Shown here: positions 62,189 to 64,000 of the stretch, piece after piece | How the letters are laid out: each line of letters begins with the position of its first letter | Numbering within the stretch: position 1 is the first letter of the stretch | Assembly: GCA_902364975.1 (NCBI GenBank) | Contig: CABJFQ010000010.1 | Span: 28,704-92,703, forward strand | DNA from: Coriobacteriaceae bacterium | GTDB taxonomy: Bacteria > Actinomycetota > Coriobacteriia > Coriobacteriales > Coriobacteriaceae | DNA: 64,000 nucleotides | Direction of reading: 5' to 3' | Position numbers and translations under genes: made by a program | The notes under the pieces: generated by a model | What the model was told of the DNA's origin: nothing | Database searches by the model: none | What the model saw: the letters and a program-made list of their open reading frames with translations, nothing else

Positions 62189-63142
62189 ATGAATTTATCG
62201 CTGGCCCCCATGGAGGGGATTACCGGGCATGTGTTCCGTCGCGTGCATGCGGAGTGCTTTGGCGCGCTCGATTGTTATTACACGCCGTTTTTGCCGCCGC
62301 CGCGGGTGGGCAACCGCTTTGGTGGCAAGGCGTTTAAAGAGGTCGATCCTGCCAATAACCAGGGGCTTAACGTAGTACCTCAGCTGATGTCCAAGAACGC
62401 GGACGAGTTTGTGTGGGCGGCACAGGTGCTCGCCGACATGGGTTATCGCGAGGTCAATCTCAACTTGGGTTGTCCTTCGGGAACGGTTGTCGCCAAGGGC
62501 AAGGGTTCGGGTTTCTTGCGCAATCTCGACGAGCTCGAGGTGTTCTTGAACGATGTGTGCGGGCGGTCGCCGTTGCCGGTGTCGGTCAAGACCAGGCTGG
62601 GGCTGGAGAGTGACGACGAATACGAGCGCGTGCTCGATCTGTATTGCCGCATGCCGTTGGCAGAACTAATCGTGCATCCGCGCGTACAAAAGGACCGCTA
62701 TACGGGCTCGCCGCGCAAAGAGTTTTATGGCGAGACGCTGGAGCGGGCGCCGTTTCCCGTGGCCTATAACGGTGACATTTTTGATCTTGAGGGCATGGAC
62801 GCGCTGGTGGAGGCCTATCCCGGAACGCGCCACATAATGTTGGGGCGCGGCCTCCTCGCGAACCCCGCGCTGGCTCGCATGGTCAAGGGCGGCCCTGCTG
62901 CAACGGCTGCTGAGCTGCAGCGTTTCCACGACACGATGTTTGCGGCATATGCGGAAGAGATTGGCGGCAATGCGGTCTTTCGCATGAAGGAGTGGTGGTT
63001 CTACGCCAAGTGCGCCTTCGCCGATCCTGTTACCGTTCACAAGATCGTACGCAAGACCAAAAAGGTCGACGAATATCGCGCCGCCGTCGAGCGCGTCTTT
63101 CGCGAGCAGCCACTTGCACCCATAGCCCGCTTCCACGGCTAG
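62189..63142 (+). CDS. dus: tRNA-dihydrouridine synthase
   Basis: The product is 317 aa from ATG 62189 (MNLSLAPMEGITGHVFRR); an ATG at 62183 is also possible. FMN-binding TIM barrel: APMEGITG, QLMSKNADEFVWAAQVL, catalytic Cys in VNLNLGCPSGTV, VSVKTRLG, ELIVHPRVQKDRYTG, PVAYNGDI and MLGRGLLANP. Dus enzymes reduce uridines in the tRNA D-loop. The specific site cannot be assigned. It stands alone between repeats. Confidence 0.92.
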   Translation: MNLSLAPMEGITGHVFRRVHAECFGALDCYYTPFLPPPRVGNRFGGKAFKEVDPANNQGLNVVPQLMSKNADEFVWAAQVLADMGYREVNLNLGCPSGTVVAKGKGSGFLRNLDELEVFLNDVCGRSPLPVSVKTRLGLESDDEYERVLDLYCRMPLAELIVHPRVQKDRYTGSPRKEFYGETLERAPFPVAYNGDIFDLEGMDALVEAYPGTRHIMLGRGLLANPALARMVKGGPAATAAELQRFHDTMFAAYAEEIGGNAVFRMKEWWFYAKCAFADPVTVHKIVRKTKKVDEYRAAVERVFREQPLAPIARFHG

Positions 63143-63150
63143 CTAGTCAT

Positions 63151-63192
63151 TGGGGACGTTCTTTAACGACTACTCATTTAAGTGCGTCCCCA
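63151..63192. repeat. Inverted repeat TGGGGACG/CGTCCCCA
   Basis: 8-bp arms around a 26-nt centre containing CTTTAA and TTAAG, another short-palindrome type sharing the GGGGAC core. Confidence 0.6.
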
Positions 63193-63212
63193 GCGACTAT
63201 GTTGCAAAAGCT

Positions 63213-63267
63213 GTACGTCAGCACCCAAAGATGTCGAAAAAAGTCGACTTTGGATGCTGACATACAC
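63213..63267. repeat. Long hairpin after dus
   Basis: GTCAGCACCCAAAGATGTCGA pairs with TCGACTTTGGATGCTGAC with small bulges around AAAAAG. It lies between convergent genes and may terminate either. Confidence 0.65.
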
Positions 63268-63286
63268 GTTTGGGTTCGGCGGGGGA

Positions 63287-63553
63287 CTAGGCAATCCTTG
63301 CGTCAAGGGTAATGAGCTCCCTGAGCCGCTCTGCGCGTGTCTGCCCATGACGCTTTGCCTTTGCGTCAAATGCTTCAAGAACCGATTCACCCACACGTGC
63401 CGATAAAACAACGCTTGGTTCATCGGAAATCGGCGGCCTTCCCAACTTGACGGTGTGGCCCTTTGGCCACTCATCTTTTTCGTATGCCGCTGCGGCTTTT
63501 TCTAGCTCACCGGGAGCAAACCCCATCATCTTTTCGAGCTGCTTGGCGTCCAT
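63287..63553 (-). CDS. Antitoxin-like protein, CopG/RHH type
   Basis: The product is 88 aa from ATG 63553 behind ATAGGAGG. The N-terminus is helical (KQLEKMMGFAPGELEKAAAAY). The middle has GRPPISDEPSVVLSARVGES, then VLEAFDAKAKRHGQTRAERLRELI, a ribbon-helix-helix pattern. It is preceded by a tiny frame that may be a toxin remnant. It probably binds the palindrome upstream. Confidence 0.65.
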   Translation of the reverse strand: MDAKQLEKMMGFAPGELEKAAAAYEKDEWPKGHTVKLGRPPISDEPSVVLSARVGESVLEAFDAKAKRHGQTRAERLRELITLDARIA

Positions 63554-63561
63554 AGTGCCTC

Positions 63562-63669
63562 CTATCGATCGATTCCGATTTCCCTGAGCACCTTGCGCGT
63601 AGGAGGGACAAGGGCGTGGTAAATGATGTAGCCATCCCGATCGGGGCAACATCGAGCGATGAGCTCCAT
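63562..63669 (-). pseudogene. 35-aa frame, possible toxin remnant
   Basis: Reads MELIARCCPDRDGYIIYHAL then VPPTRKVLREIGIDR, 8 nt upstream of the antitoxin-like gene. The second half resembles the end of small RelE/BrnT-like toxins (YHAL-PPTRKVLRE), but it is far too short for a complete toxin. Confidence 0.4.
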
Positions 63670-63681
63670 GAGGCGGCTTCT

Positions 63682-63711
63682 CTTTTTGTATACAATTTTG
63701 TAGACAAAAAG
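63682..63711 (-). promoter_or_regulatory. Palindromic operator before the antitoxin-like operon
   Basis: CTTTTTGTATACAA-TT-TTGTAGACAAAAAG: 14-bp arms with one mismatch, just upstream of the small operon. Confidence 0.65.
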
Positions 63712-63719
63712 CGATATAC

Positions 63720-64000
63720 TAGATATAACGAAACAACGAACTGAATAAAGAATACAAAAAAAGAGCCACGACCAGTTAAAGCCTGAGAAACTTTAACTGC
63801 GAGCCTTAATTGATTACCACCAATCAATTAAAGAAGTCGAGACCCAAAATTTGGTAAAGTATTTAATTACTTTATTAATCAGATACTTAAATATCTGTAA
63901 ACCCATTATATCGGGTTTTTGAGGGGATTTCAAGTCTTTAAGAAGATACCAGGCAATCAATTAAGAAACCTTGATTATCGACTTTATCCGAACACCTCCC
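63720..64000. other. AT-rich non-coding stretch with hairpins at the window end
   Basis: Markedly lower GC than the rest. Hairpins: AGTTAAAG/CTTTAACT, TTAATTGATT-ACCACC-AATCAATTAA (perfect 10-bp arms, about 63808-63833), and a terminator-like AACCC/GGGTTTTT near 63900-63920. No coding frame of note. The composition suggests foreign DNA. Confidence 0.5.

Overview
The window reads as a 64 kb chromosomal segment of a high-GC anaerobic gut actinomycete of the class Coriobacteriia, most like Collinsella. That assignment is an inference. It rests on GC-rich codon use, Gram-positive features (a sortase-anchored surface protein, a lipoprotein thioredoxin, no outer-membrane genes), fermentative gene content and a particular family of short palindromic repeats. 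No rRNA, tRNA or CRISPR array was found.

Layout. 1-7.1 kb: two coupled unknown genes, an iron-dependent alcohol dehydrogenase, two glycerol-dehydrogenase paralogues and a four-cluster ferredoxin-like protein. 7.2-12.5 kb: an alpha-glucoside module with a GntR/UTRA repressor, a zinc dehydrogenase, a PTS permease and a GH4 6-phospho-alpha-glucosidase, with palindromic operators in the divergent promoter. 12.6-17.7 kb: housekeeping genes (ychF, asparaginase, guaA) plus a small XRE regulator with a 26-bp perfect palindrome.

17.7-28.8 kb is accessory DNA. It opens at the 3' end of guaA, a known integration target. A 17-bp direct repeat of the guaA terminus bounds a three-methyltransferase operon. 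Beyond it lie a ToxN/AbiQ-like toxin gene, a yjdF gene with a structured leader, a broken cupin gene, and two tandem copies of a locus built from a TetR regulator divergent from sirtuin genes. The right copy is intact and encodes three SirTM-like sirtuins in one operon, the middle one lacking catalytic and zinc-binding residues. The left copy has been gutted and carries a radical-SAM mobile pair and an IS3 remnant. This triple-sirtuin locus is the best candidate for an undescribed system.

29-42.9 kb: a flavodoxin-like reductase, two different AAA ATPases, a type II topoisomerase pair preceded by an SOS-box-like site, and a large Tat-exported, wall-anchored protein next to a LuxR regulator. 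43.2-50.2 kb: a second GMP synthase that lacks the glutaminase domain, a two-component system, and an extracytoplasmic thiol/electron-transfer cluster (CD1871A-like peptide, NapH-like Fe-S membrane protein, TlpA-like lipoprotein, rhodanese remnant, CoA-disulfide-reductase-like flavoprotein). 50.4-59.8 kb: a large ABC transporter and an agmatine locus (agmatine deiminase, an unusual carbamoyltransferase and two paralogous MFS carriers) with a TetR regulator whose probable sites recur at two promoters. 59.9-64 kb: two membrane proteins, a cluster of palindromic repeats including a 184-bp near-palindrome, a dihydrouridine synthase, a toxin-antitoxin remnant and an AT-rich stretch at the window end.
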